Positions 1 through 9,462 of a stretch of DNA of 64,000 bases are shown here, in pieces. The notes under the pieces were generated by a model. That model did no database searches. It was not told the DNA's origin and saw only the letters and a program-made list of their open reading frames with translations. The stretch is from Peronospora farinosa (Eukaryota; Oomycota; Peronosporomycetes; Peronosporales; Peronosporaceae). Position numbers and translations under genes: made by a program. Each line of letters opens with the position of its first letter. Within the stretch, counting starts at the first letter, position 1. The stretch spans positions 24,899 through 88,898 of the forward strand of contig CANTFK010000397.1 of assembly GCA_947646735.1 (NCBI GenBank), given 5' to 3'.

Positions 1-333
1 TCCATTGTGCACCTTTTGATGCTTGACTAGTCTGTCCTTGTTTGTGAAGATACGTGTGCATCCAGGTGCTGGACACTCCATCCTGTGCAGTGAATGAAGA
101 CGCTTGTGACGTGCCAGATTACCAGACGTGCTGAAGCGCTTACTGCAGGATTGAATGGGGCATTCGTACGGCTGTTCACCCGTGTGAGTCTTGAAATGTT
201 CATGCAATGTAAACTTTCGATGGAATCGACCACCACACATTGGCACGGGACATGCAAACGGTCGATCTTGCTCCGGGTCACGCAAGCGTGGACGAGTCAT
301 TCTATCAGAACGAAAGGTAGTGCTAGCACCCAT
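1..333 (-). CDS. C2H2 zinc-finger protein, 3' end beyond window
   Basis: The minus strand is open from an ATG at 333 to the window edge, so the C-terminus is missing. About 37 residues in, the frame shows three successive C2H2 fingers of the TFIIIA type, with CPVPMCGGRF, CPIQSCSKRF and CPAPGCTRIF as their cysteine halves and HEHFKTH, ARHKRLH and VKHQKVH as their histidine halves. The linker THTGEQPYEC between fingers one and two is the classical one. Such fingers bind DNA, so a nuclear transcription-factor role is likely, but the target is unknown. An in-frame TGA lies about 80 nt upstream of the chosen ATG. An upstream exon cannot be excluded. Confidence 0.75.
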   Translation of the reverse strand, partial: MGASTTFRSDRMTRPRLRDPEQDRPFACPVPMCGGRFHRKFTLHEHFKTHTGEQPYECPIQSCSKRFSTSGNLARHKRLHSLHRMECPAPGCTRIFTNKDRLVKHQKVHNG

Positions 334-525
334 ATTGTTGATTGGAGATGCCGTGATGCAGTGATGCCAAGACGCTCGACAGGTGTGCTTTCAGTTGTAA
401 AGTGAGTTGAGGAGTCTTCAAGCTCAGTGTCGTTCAGCTCGGTGGGTCACGCACGGGTTAAAAGCGTGGTGGTTCGTAAGAGTCCATCATCTCCGGCACA
501 TCTTCCCGTATCATCTCTCGTTTCA

Positions 526-1635
526 TCAACACATCAAAGGATAGCATTGATCTGCCCGAGTGCTGGAAACCTTAGTCTCAATTACATCGTAGCCGTCGCG
601 AACGAGAAGTTCCTTGATGCATTTATGAATGTGGAGCTTGATCGTTGGACATGGTAGACACAAGCATTCACTGACGGGCTCAATTGAATGCAATACAATT
701 GGAAATGAACTTGCAACCGATGATAGTCGTTTTTTGCGATGAATCATGGCCGTGAGCACAGCCACTTCCTCTTGGAGCACGTCCGTCCAAAGATTCTTGA
801 ACATGTAGCATGTCGCGATCCCACCGTCTCCTTTCACAACGCGACAACATGATACTGTCAATGTGCAGGAATCCACGATAGTGCGTGCTCCTCTCCCTGT
901 AATCTTCTGTCGAGTCCTTTGTAACGGTCTCACCACATCACAAGCTTTTCATGCTGTGGATCATACCTGATCCCGGTCGTCAGTCGTACGTGCCTTAGCA
1001 AATCGTGCACTTTGGAATTGCTTGAGAACGGCCGTGTGCATTGGCTCTACGCACCGAGGCTGCAGTATCTCTGATGCAGTAACAAATTCCAGCTGACTGC
1101 TTAGTATCTGAACCTGGTTGTCAGAGGCCGGCCACACATTGGCGAAAGACGATCTCGGTGCGTGTTTTATCTAACATCGTCGTTGTGAGCTGAGACTTTT
1201 GGTGTCTTGTGGATTCCGACTCATGTGAACTCATGTAGTCGCATTCCTTCCAGCCAGCGTAGAATCCGAAGAATGTACGTGTAGCATTTACTTGATTCGA
1301 ACAGAAGAATCCTGAACGGTAAACGCTGATGACAAGCATACATGACCTGATTCATTAGCTAGTTTCGAGACCATCTGGCTATCCGTCGTCAAAGCTTTCA
1401 TGCAATCCGATGTAACCACGTGTCCGTGTTTATCCTTCCTTCTTTCTTGGAAACTTGAGCTACATCTGACAATGTACTTGTCGGATTTCTGCGGTAGATC
1501 AACTGGTTTACGGAACATGATTCCGACACTCGACCTTTCCACCAAAGCGTAACTGACGATGGGTAGCAATGTTCGTGCTGACGATGTTGACAACAGCTCA
1601 AAAGCTACTGGTAGCTGTAACATCGTTGCTCTCAC
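526..1635 (-). CDS. unrecognised three-exon protein
   Basis: I do not recognise the family. Three open stretches join in phase: 1635-1292, 1153-967 and 906-526, giving about 303 residues. The intron 966-907 has clean borders (GTATGA donor, CAG acceptor, 60 nt). The first intron has a good GTAAAT donor at 1291 but a weak acceptor near 1154, so that join is tentative. The protein contains a segment reading VDSCTLTVSCCRVVKG and a run FELLSTSSARTLLPIV that look like folded protein rather than noise. The proposed start overlaps the last 4 nt of the upstream VPS9 gene, which suggests that the true start is internal, that the gene is a relic, or that the two transcripts overlap. A lipid-binding START-like fold is a guess only. 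Confidence 0.4.
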
Positions 1636-4430
1636 GACTGGTCATCTTGTCTGTCTTGGCAGCACCCGTCAAAAGCTGCAATATATCCTATTGCTGCCTC
1701 CAGCATCGTAGCATAATACCCCGTCTCACCAATCATCAATGCCGTAATCATCGTTTCGCTGATCAAATGGCGAGCGATAATGACGCTGCGTAGATGACAA
1801 CGGGCTAAGACAAAGATAAAAATGGGTAGAAAGTCATCGGCTGCCATAAGCGTCGATTGTTTTTGCTGCTTTGAGCTACTAGCGCTGTCAGCCTCAAAGC
1901 CATGCTCCCTTGCGTGAGTCTCGTATATACACCGCGCTGCCTCCACAAGAACAGCGGCCTTCTCTGATGGTAAAGAGTAATTGTCCATGGAGTCAAACAG
2001 CGCGATCACTGATTTCCACTCGGATGGGGACTGATGCGACGGCTGAATCTCCAAAAAGCTCTGCGGTTGCGCGGCCACGGACGCTCGTAATCGCTCAAAG
2101 CGCTCCTCTTCCTCCTGCCGACAGCCAGGTCCAGTTCCAGCTCCCAGTAGCTGGTATATAATCTCCTGCAATGGAATGAACGTGCGTCGCTCCAGCTTGT
2201 ACAGGGCCGCACGACGAGCCAGCGCCCACTCATCATCAGTAGGAGCCTGCTTCTCATTCAGAGCAGAAGGTCCGTGCTTTTGAGGTGTGCTCGGGTTCAC
2301 AACGTTAGCCAAATGGTCCATGATAAGCTCCAGCGATCGTTCCAAGAAAAAACGATAGTTTTTGAGCGCCAGAAGACTACGAGCATCCTGCAAGGTCGTG
2401 ACATTTTGCAACTCGTGTGGAATTTCCCCCATCGAACCGTCCCGCAATTCTGAGTCACTGTCCGATTCAGTTCCACCAATTCCGACTGGCGCCCAGGGCT
2501 CCGAGAGTCGGGTCCAAGCTGATGAACCCATTGTCGTCACTGTAGAAGCAGACAAGTGCTCGTACTTCTGACGAAACATGGTCAGAAAGTTGACTATATG
2601 CTGACGCATTGCGGAACTTGCAAGAAATTGATCGCACGCACGTAGCAGCAAACGCATCGTAGGAGATGCAGAGCTTACAGCACTCAGCACACCACCCGGT
2701 TTAGCATGCAACGAGGCCCAAAGCCTAAGCACATCACTACCACTGCTACCATTACCACCGTAATCGCTCCTTCTCTGTCCATCCAACGACAGCTCGCTCT
2801 CGTCATCAAAGCCTTCGTCGTCACTGAGCTCATAACTGGCTGCACCTCCGTGTGCATGGCTAATGCCACCTAGATTTTCCCTGAATGAATTACCGTCAAG
2901 CGCCATTGCTTCTGCACTCAGCAGCCGCCGATGCGCCACACTCTCACGCAGATCAAAGAACGGTCCTGGTCTAGTCGTCACTCCTTGCGGGTGATACGAA
3001 TCCCGACAAAGAAGTGCGTCTTCAATACAGTACATCCAGTTTTCGCGGTCACGAAGTTGAGTAGCCTGCAGCAGCAAAGTGTATTCTGGACCTACTTGGA
3101 CAGCAAAACTGGCATCCCTACCACCAGCCACGTGAACATCCACATAATGCACGCGAGTCTGCGGGTGGAAAAGCAGCACCTCACCTTTTAGTTTTGTGCG
3201 TGAAGAATCAGTGTAGTAACGCAAGACTGATTTTTCCAGTACAAAATAACGTGCTTTCCAGTTCTTGCGCACATGACCTCGTTTCCGCAGCCAACCGCTC
3301 ATCGAGTCGAGAAATGCATCATCAAAGGCACTAGAACATCCCCCAGTGGATGTACTACTCCGACCCGAACGTAAACGTCGATAGCGTACCCATTTCCGTC
3401 GTCGAACTCGTAGTCGTTTTCCAGACAAACTGGCGGGAGATGAAGACGGGATTTCTCCATTTGAATTCCTTGGTGGTACCTGATTTAGAGAATCTATCGA
3501 TCTTCCACGTGTGCGACGTAATGGTCTTGGAGTAAATTGTGAAAAACTAGATGCATATTGCCATCCATCCACTGCATCCCGTGGATTATCCACTGGAATT
3601 TCAAGATGCCAGGGACTCACCCATTCCCATCTTGGTATAACCTCATGTGCATTTTCAAAAGTACCAGCTCCAGCCACAGAATGTAAAGCACCACTTGATC
3701 CTTTGAAATCACTTGTCACTGATTTGCTACGTTGTTTGAAACTACAACAGCTTTTTTTCTTCCATTCTGATGCTTTTGGTAGTAAAATATCGGGAAATGT
3801 CGACGAGGGGGACCATTCCAGCAAAATTTCATCGTCTTGTTCCTGTGCCGATCGAAAATTTCTTCCATTTCTTCTGTTTTTTTGGATGGAATGACGGACA
3901 ACCCGCATGTATTTTTCAGGATCTAATGGTAATAAATGACCTTTTGAACCCCATCCGACCACGATTTGATAGCGTTGATGCTCAAAAACTTCTTCCGCTC
4001 GAATGATTGGTTTTTTACACTTGGGTTTTGTATATGGAGACGTAATTCTTGGACAGTCTTGGAATACTGCTGCTTGGTCATGATAACGTCCTCTATTGGA
4101 TCGAGTTGACCCTAATCGTGGGACAAAAAAGTCACTATCATAAAGAGACGGGAAAATGGTGTTTTCGACATGAAAATCGCGTTTTTGGGTCGTTTCGCAA
4201 ATTGGGGTCGAAATACCGGTAGTACCGGTTTCCAAGCCACTGGACCGATGATTTAGTAAAAAACTGTTTGTGTTTAAACTGCGACAAGACGACGAAGCAG
4301 ATACATTTGAGACAGTATTTACACGTGAAGATGGAAGCGCAGAAGCAACTGCGAGCCAATAGGATGCATCACGAGCGCTGATAGGAAACGTCACGTCCGA
4401 CTCCGGTACCGTCGGTGATGTGATTGACAT
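1632..4430 (-). CDS. PH and VPS9 domain protein, putative Rab5-type GEF
   Basis: A single exon of 932 residues starts at an ATG at 4430. A low-complexity, basic and serine-rich N-terminal third is followed by a pleckstrin-homology domain at about residues 375-475 (GWLRKRGHVRKNWKARYF is the first strand pair). The C-terminal ~100 residues form a VPS9 domain, recognisable from ADDFLPIFIFVLARCHLRS and the GETGYYATMLEAAIGYI helix. VPS9 domains catalyse GDP-GTP exchange on Rab5-family GTPases at early endosomes, and the PH domain probably targets the protein to phosphoinositides. This is a family-based inference, and the exact Rab is not deducible. The stop overlaps the start proposed for the downstream gene by 4 nt. 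The long upstream part could contain a further domain I cannot name. Confidence 0.8.
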   Translation of the reverse strand: MSITSPTVPESDVTFPISARDASYWLAVASALPSSRVNTVSNVSASSSCRSLNTNSFLLNHRSSGLETGTTGISTPICETTQKRDFHVENTIFPSLYDSDFFVPRLGSTRSNRGRYHDQAAVFQDCPRITSPYTKPKCKKPIIRAEEVFEHQRYQIVVGWGSKGHLLPLDPEKYMRVVRHSIQKNRRNGRNFRSAQEQDDEILLEWSPSSTFPDILLPKASEWKKKSCCSFKQRSKSVTSDFKGSSGALHSVAGAGTFENAHEVIPRWEWVSPWHLEIPVDNPRDAVDGWQYASSFSQFTPRPLRRTRGRSIDSLNQVPPRNSNGEIPSSSPASLSGKRLRVRRRKWVRYRRLRSGRSSTSTGGCSSAFDDAFLDSMSGWLRKRGHVRKNWKARYFVLEKSVLRYYTDSSRTKLKGEVLLFHPQTRVHYVDVHVAGGRDASFAVQVGPEYTLLLQATQLRDRENWMYCIEDALLCRDSYHPQGVTTRPGPFFDLRESVAHRRLLSAEAMALDGNSFRENLGGISHAHGGAASYELSDDEGFDDESELSLDGQRRSDYGGNGSSGSDVLRLWASLHAKPGGVLSAVSSASPTMRLLLRACDQFLASSAMRQHIVNFLTMFRQKYEHLSASTVTTMGSSAWTRLSEPWAPVGIGGTESDSDSELRDGSMGEIPHELQNVTTLQDARSLLALKNYRFFLERSLELIMDHLANVVNPSTPQKHGPSALNEKQAPTDDEWALARRAALYKLERRTFIPLQEIIYQLLGAGTGPGCRQEEEERFERLRASVAAQPQSFLEIQPSHQSPSEWKSVIALFDSMDNYSLPSEKAAVLVEAARCIYETHAREHGFEADSASSSKQQKQSTLMAADDFLPIFIFVLARCHLRSVIIARHLISETMITALMIGETGYYATMLEAAIGYIAAFDGCCQDRQDDQS

Positions 4431-4947
4431 GACTTGAATTGTTTTTTAATGCTATATATTGACCAATGAGAGACATGGAAAGGGTTTTTATTTATTTATA
4501 AATACATATTTATTTATGTACAATGAACGGACAGGTGCAGTATGATTGGGGTAAAAAAGTGACATGTTTTTTTTCAATTCGCTCTCGTGTTTTTTCACGT
4601 TGCTTTGAAAGAAATCTTTAGAAATGAATTTACGAAATTTAGAAACAGTGACAACTTACTGCATGAAGTACCAATTTCTAATGAAGATGCAATATTTGGG
4701 TTTGAACATACAAAACTATCAAACAGCTTTTTTATAAATCGGTGCTTACTAACCACTAAAACGTAATGATAAAGGACAATACAGTATAACTCCAAAACAT
4801 TTGCACATCAATTGTCGTCCTGAAACAGAAAATTCATGAAAAAAGATGGCTCTTGCTATTACATGAACGCTATAGCTTCAGTCTCTTTGCGATCAAACAA
4901 TATCATCGATCCATCTTTTCCTCCGGCTAAGCTCTTGGTTGCGTTTC
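4431..4947. other. intergenic, AT-rich, promoter side of the PH-VPS9 gene
   Basis: No convincing coding potential. The first 100 bases next to the start of the VPS9 gene contain TATATATT-like and ATTTATTTATAAATA stretches that could belong to its promoter. The rest is probably the 3' untranslated region of the Ubl-PUB gene. Confidence 0.5.
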
Positions 4948-6232
4948 TTATTGGTTTTGCAACGAACGCGCGATTGCCTTGGCGATCTCGTCCTCTTCGT
5001 ACGTTTCATCCATATTGTCGCTCGAAGCTGCAGCAGCCGAAGTCGAAGATGACACAGCAGCAGGAATTGAACCAATAGGTGCCGGAGATTGAGTCGAAGT
5101 TGGTGCGAAAGACGTCGATTCAACTGGATTCGAGCTGCTAGAACCGGAAGCAAATGGGTTACTGGCAGCCAATGAAGGTGCTGTTCCACCAAACGCAGAA
5201 CTTCCAAGGCCGCTGAGATCACCCATGCCACCACCTGCCATCATCTGCTGCATTTGTGCCATTGCATTTGGATCAGTCATCATTCGATTCATTTGCTGCA
5301 TCATCGCCGGATTCTGCTGTAGAGCCTGCATCGACTGTGCCAGCAACGCCGGATTCTGCAACGCCTGTGCCAACATGGGATTCTGCTGACTCATCTGTTG
5401 CACCATCGGGTTGCTTGCAATGGACTGCAAGATCGCCGGATTCTGCAGCAAAGCCTGTGCCTGTGACACCGAATCTCCCCGTGCACCCATTGATGGCATT
5501 GCACCAAAAGACGAAGCAGCAAGTGGGGCTGCACCTTCTAGTGCTGTCACCATGGAATCCACTACCTTCTTACACTCCACCAAATTTTCCCACTTGTCTG
5601 GTGTCGGTACCAAGACAACATGACCCTATCCAGAAAAATATCACCTCACAACATGAAATCAGTCCTCTTTCTCTCGTTTTTACCAACTTCTACACAGCAA
5701 AAAACACGCTCGTTTCTCTCACCGTCTCGACTCCTTCTTGAAACCCCAACAACTTGACACTTTCATACCCGCCACTTCGATCAAAAAGTTTATTTTTCAA
5801 CATCACATTCTCAATTCGAAGCTTCCGGTACTTGTCTTCCGTCGGATGGTCCACAATATTGCAACAGATTTTCTGCAACGTCTGTACGGCAGTTGTATAC
5901 ATTTCAAGAGACTCGTGGTCCCTCATTTGCTCTAAAATTGTTTGCAATTGCGTACAAGACGTTTGATTCGAAACTGGTGCATTTTTAACGGGTAGGAGCG
6001 TTAAATGCAAGGCACAATCTCGACTCACGTGATATTCCGTCAACAATTTCATGTCTTGGAGAATTTGACCTTGAAAAATCAAACGTTGCGAAGAGACTGG
6101 AAACCGATGAATATCTTGCTGTGCAATTACTTGCTTAAGAGACAAGACAGTAGCAGAAGGTAAGTCCACCTGTACTTGGAGACTCTCGGACGAGCTGCTT
6201 ACGATTTTAATCGTCAAATTTGTCGCCCTCAT
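4948..6232 (-). CDS. ubiquilin/DSK2-like Ubl-PUB-STI1-UIM protein
   Basis: Two exons, 6232-5723 and 5625-4948, are joined in phase 0 across a 97-nt GT-AG intron and give 395 residues. The order is: an N-terminal ubiquitin-like domain (residues ~5-80, with RLIFQGQIL in the strand that precedes the long loop), a PUB/PUG domain (~95-170, DKYRKLRIENVMLKNKL and VKLLGFQEG), STI1-type repeats rich in NP, Q and M (NPAILQSIASNPMVQQM and following), a serine/alanine-rich linker and a C-terminal UIM (EEDEIAKAIARSLQNQ). Ubl, STI1 and UIM point to a proteasome-shuttle or chaperone role. PUB domains bind the p97/Cdc48 tail, so the protein may connect Cdc48 to the proteasome. Usual ubiquilins end in a UBA domain and lack PUB, so this is a variant architecture. 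Confidence 0.85.
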
Positions 6233-6654
6233 TTTTGGAGAAAAAGATTAGTTTTTGTGTTGGGTTAGGAGTAAAAGTGATAAAAGTATAGGGACAAAAT
6301 ATGAGTTTAGATATATAATAATAGAAAAGTTGATACTTTAATGTACTTAAAAAATAAAGACATTCTATATATTGTATATAATTTATAAGAGGTAAACATA
6401 CAGACTTTTTACGTGAAAAAAATGTATTGTTTGCTTTCACCCAATTGTCATAGTAAGAAATGTACCAAAAAAACTTCTTAGCCACTATGTCTCCTTTTCC
6501 AACGAAAAGCTGCAAACAAAATGACCAAAACACTACAAAATCACGCGTCCTACGTCGATAAAAATATCCAAAAAAATATCCAAAAATATCCAACACTTCT
6601 TGTATTAAACTTTCACCAACTCCATCATTTTTTTGCGTCTATGTAGTCCTCATC
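6233..6654. other. AT-rich intergenic region
   Basis: About 420 bases of strongly AT-rich sequence between the start of the Ubl-PUB gene and the end of the next minus-strand gene. I see no gene. A short ATATCCAAAAA motif repeats three times near 6567-6592. Confidence 0.5.
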
Positions 6655-8820
6655 TCAAAGTTCCACACCTCCTTCCCAATCACTTGGTGACATGCGTTGA
6701 AATGTGAGTTTAATCGGGATTTGTCCCGTTAATTTTGCAAAAAATTTCGTAAGCACCGAGCCTGATCCTTCCAGTCCAAGGTCCGATACATAAACGTCAC
6801 CCACACGAATCAATACGTCACCTACACGGACATTCCCAAAGCTTTTGCAAGTACTGCGTTCCGTGTTGAGCAACATGCGTAAAAAAAGCTGAGGTTCCTG
6901 ATTCCGATCGTCAAATTCGTACTCATTCTCTTCCGTGTAAACTCGTTGCACGGAAAACGCAAATTCCCCCACCATCCACGTAATGTCGTAAAAATGCGAC
7001 GGATTCATTGCAAAGGTCGATGATCCACTGGATAAACCCGAGAGTACACCAATCGATGGTGGCAAATCGTTCTTTAGATCCATTGGTGTTCGAGGTAGTG
7101 ATCGACGTACATAACTCGAAACCGATGTCGAAGGAGCCGATGGCGGCTTTCGCGTACGACCTGTCGTAGCAGGAGCTCGTCGTCCAAGAGCACGAGCGGA
7201 AGGGAACGCAGATGACGCTGGTGTGTACGACATGGGCGCTGGTGTGTTCGATTTTGCTGCCACAGTGCCCACTTTTATTGCAGACATATTGGTTGAAGCA
7301 TTCCTTCCATTTACCGAAGGAACTGGAGAACTGAGGTTCGAAAGCGAGCTGCTGCTTGCACGACCTAGAGCATGCAATGCTAAATCTCGTGCCGTCAGTC
7401 TCGATACCGGCTGCGTCTTCTCTTCCTTCTCTTCTTTGACAAGTGACAACTCCGTTGCTGGAGAAGATGAAGCTTCTAAGTTGCCAGCTCGAAGTTTCTC
7501 ATCAAAGCTTGGGTCAAGGTCCTTTTGAATCACATTATCCTTAGAAACCGAGTACCCTGGTGGCAGGTCCTCTGAATCCGTATCAAAGTCTGAAAATTCA
7601 TAGTCATAACTATCATCCGTCTCATTTGCTGATGTGTCGTCTTCGTCAGACACACTCGTTGGTACTTCAGGTTCTAGTACCCTCGATGATGGTAATATTT
7701 TGACACCTATCGTTGAGGTTGGCTCAATATGAACTTGCTCGACAATCTTCTGATTACGTTTCGTATCACCGACAACAACAACATTCCCAACTTCCTCGTT
7801 TGCTACAAACTTTGATTGCTTCTCCTGGGAACTTCTGCGACGTGGCATGACAGTGTCAAAGGCCGATATCTTTATATCCGACTTTGGTGGTGGATTTCCA
7901 ATGGAACTACGTCGTGGACGTCCAACTGGTGATGATGTTGGAATCGTTTGTACCATATCATCATAAGCTGAAAATTTAATTGCAGAATTTGGTGGGTGTT
8001 CAATCAAATTGGAGCGATGACTCCGTGCAATTGAAGAGGTCAAAGGTCTCGTCAAGTGTCCATTCTCAAGTTTCTGTGCCTTGTCTCGATTGTGTTGACG
8101 TTCTTTAATTTGATCGTGACGTTGTTTTCGTTCCATCTCTCGATTGTTTCGTTCTGTTTTGTCAATGGAGATTCGACCTTCTTCTTTTGTTTCATGTCCT
8201 TCAAACCGAACACGGGAATTGGGAGGACGTGCAACTCCTGATCGCATCGCTGAAGGTGGACCATTCGTACGTACTTTCTCTTCCTTGTACCAACTGGAAC
8301 GTGTAGTCGAGACACGAGGATTCGAATAAACCAGATAAGGGGTTGATAATGAAGGAGGTCCACCATTCAATGGATCAGTAGTATCCGCATACTTTGATTT
8401 GCTCTGATATTGTCCATCCTTTAACGACTCGATCCTCGAACTGTATTTTGACGGAAGAGACGAATGACAATCAGACGATGGAGATGGTACGTGTTTACTA
8501 GAAGAGACAGACAATTGTCTTGTCGAACAGGATGGAACATATTGTTTCGAAGTTATTGCTGGCATATCTTCCATCAAGACACTTTTTACAGGAGGTTTCA
8601 TTGATCCCTCAGATGATGATGCAATGTACGTGCTTGAGGATGAAGTGATACTACCGGAACTTCCGGGAGAATTGCGAGCTAATCGACGTTGAGCACGTTC
8701 AAGTTTCAAACGAATTTGATCCATCATGGCACGTTCAGCTGTAAGTGGTTCGTTTTTAGAACTACAATGGGATGAAGATGCCATTGTAAATGGAATCTTC
8801 TTGTTCGATGGACAATGCAT
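6655..8820 (-). CDS. serine-rich protein with C-terminal PDZ-like domain
   Basis: A single-exon frame of 721 residues from an ATG at 8820 (a second ATG 12 codons in is also plausible). Most of the protein is low-complexity, serine- and proline-rich and probably disordered, with a basic stretch rich in R, K and E around residues 220-250 (RKQRHDQIKERQHNRDKAQK) and an acidic DYEFSDFDTDSED stretch near residue 410. The last ~110 residues are ordered and resemble a PDZ-like fold: FGNVRVGDVLIRVGDVYVSDL has the GD-L-V-V pattern of PDZ strands. Scaffold function is inferred from that alone. The product is otherwise unknown. Confidence 0.65.
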   Translation of the reverse strand: MHCPSNKKIPFTMASSSHCSSKNEPLTAERAMMDQIRLKLERAQRRLARNSPGSSGSITSSSSTYIASSSEGSMKPPVKSVLMEDMPAITSKQYVPSCSTRQLSVSSSKHVPSPSSDCHSSLPSKYSSRIESLKDGQYQSKSKYADTTDPLNGGPPSLSTPYLVYSNPRVSTTRSSWYKEEKVRTNGPPSAMRSGVARPPNSRVRFEGHETKEEGRISIDKTERNNREMERKQRHDQIKERQHNRDKAQKLENGHLTRPLTSSIARSHRSNLIEHPPNSAIKFSAYDDMVQTIPTSSPVGRPRRSSIGNPPPKSDIKISAFDTVMPRRRSSQEKQSKFVANEEVGNVVVVGDTKRNQKIVEQVHIEPTSTIGVKILPSSRVLEPEVPTSVSDEDDTSANETDDSYDYEFSDFDTDSEDLPPGYSVSKDNVIQKDLDPSFDEKLRAGNLEASSSPATELSLVKEEKEEKTQPVSRLTARDLALHALGRASSSSLSNLSSPVPSVNGRNASTNMSAIKVGTVAAKSNTPAPMSYTPASSAFPSARALGRRAPATTGRTRKPPSAPSTSVSSYVRRSLPRTPMDLKNDLPPSIGVLSGLSSGSSTFAMNPSHFYDITWMVGEFAFSVQRVYTEENEYEFDDRNQEPQLFLRMLLNTERSTCKSFGNVRVGDVLIRVGDVYVSDLGLEGSGSVLTKFFAKLTGQIPIKLTFQRMSPSDWEGGVEL

Positions 8821-9462
8821 GGAGTCGGTGGGTGGAAAATGACCAAGTGTCGATTACAAAGGTGTAAACATTTGACATCTCTCTCTCGCTCTCTCTCGCT
8901 CTCTCTCTCTGCCAGCCGGTTTCGTCTCTGCCATGGACTGACTCGGAGTGGAGTGGATGGATTTTGACTTAAAGTTTGTATACACAGCCGTTACAAAACA
9001 CTCGAATCGACACACTGAATCCGTTTTTCATTGGTTCGTATCACGATATTCTCAGGCATTCCAAGCCATTCAATTGGATAATGAGTTTCAGTGTGTTTTT
9101 TGGGTACACTAGGTGGTTGAAAAAGAGTCTTTTTTTTCTTTTCAGGTCAGATGGAGGTGTATGACGCCATAGGTAATGCAAGTATAAAATAGATGACGAG
9201 GATTCAAATGAACCTTTTTTTATTCTAACTCGATATACATCCATCAGTTATTCTTGCTTGCTAAAGTTTCGACACGTGCGTAAGATATTTTTAGAGGATA
9301 TTATTATCACTCTATTAATAACCTCCAACTTCATGGAAAATGGCCAATGATCGAACTTGTCGCAAATGACGGACATGTGTCGCCTCAATTGACCACAACT
9401 TTGGCTTGACTATTCAACGTCTTGACCTTCACTTCGTCACGGTAAATATACGTGAGGCAACA
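8821..9462. other. intergenic with CT-rich microsatellite
   Basis: Contains a (CT)n/CTCG tract at about 8878-8910, just upstream of the start of the serine-rich gene. The remainder up to the condensin stop is unremarkable, with no supported gene. Confidence 0.5.

Noticed and set aside
6207..6596. 129-codon minus-strand frame upstream of the Ubl-PUB gene
   Set aside because: AT-rich composition yields F/Y/K-rich translation, and it overlaps the real gene start in another frame.
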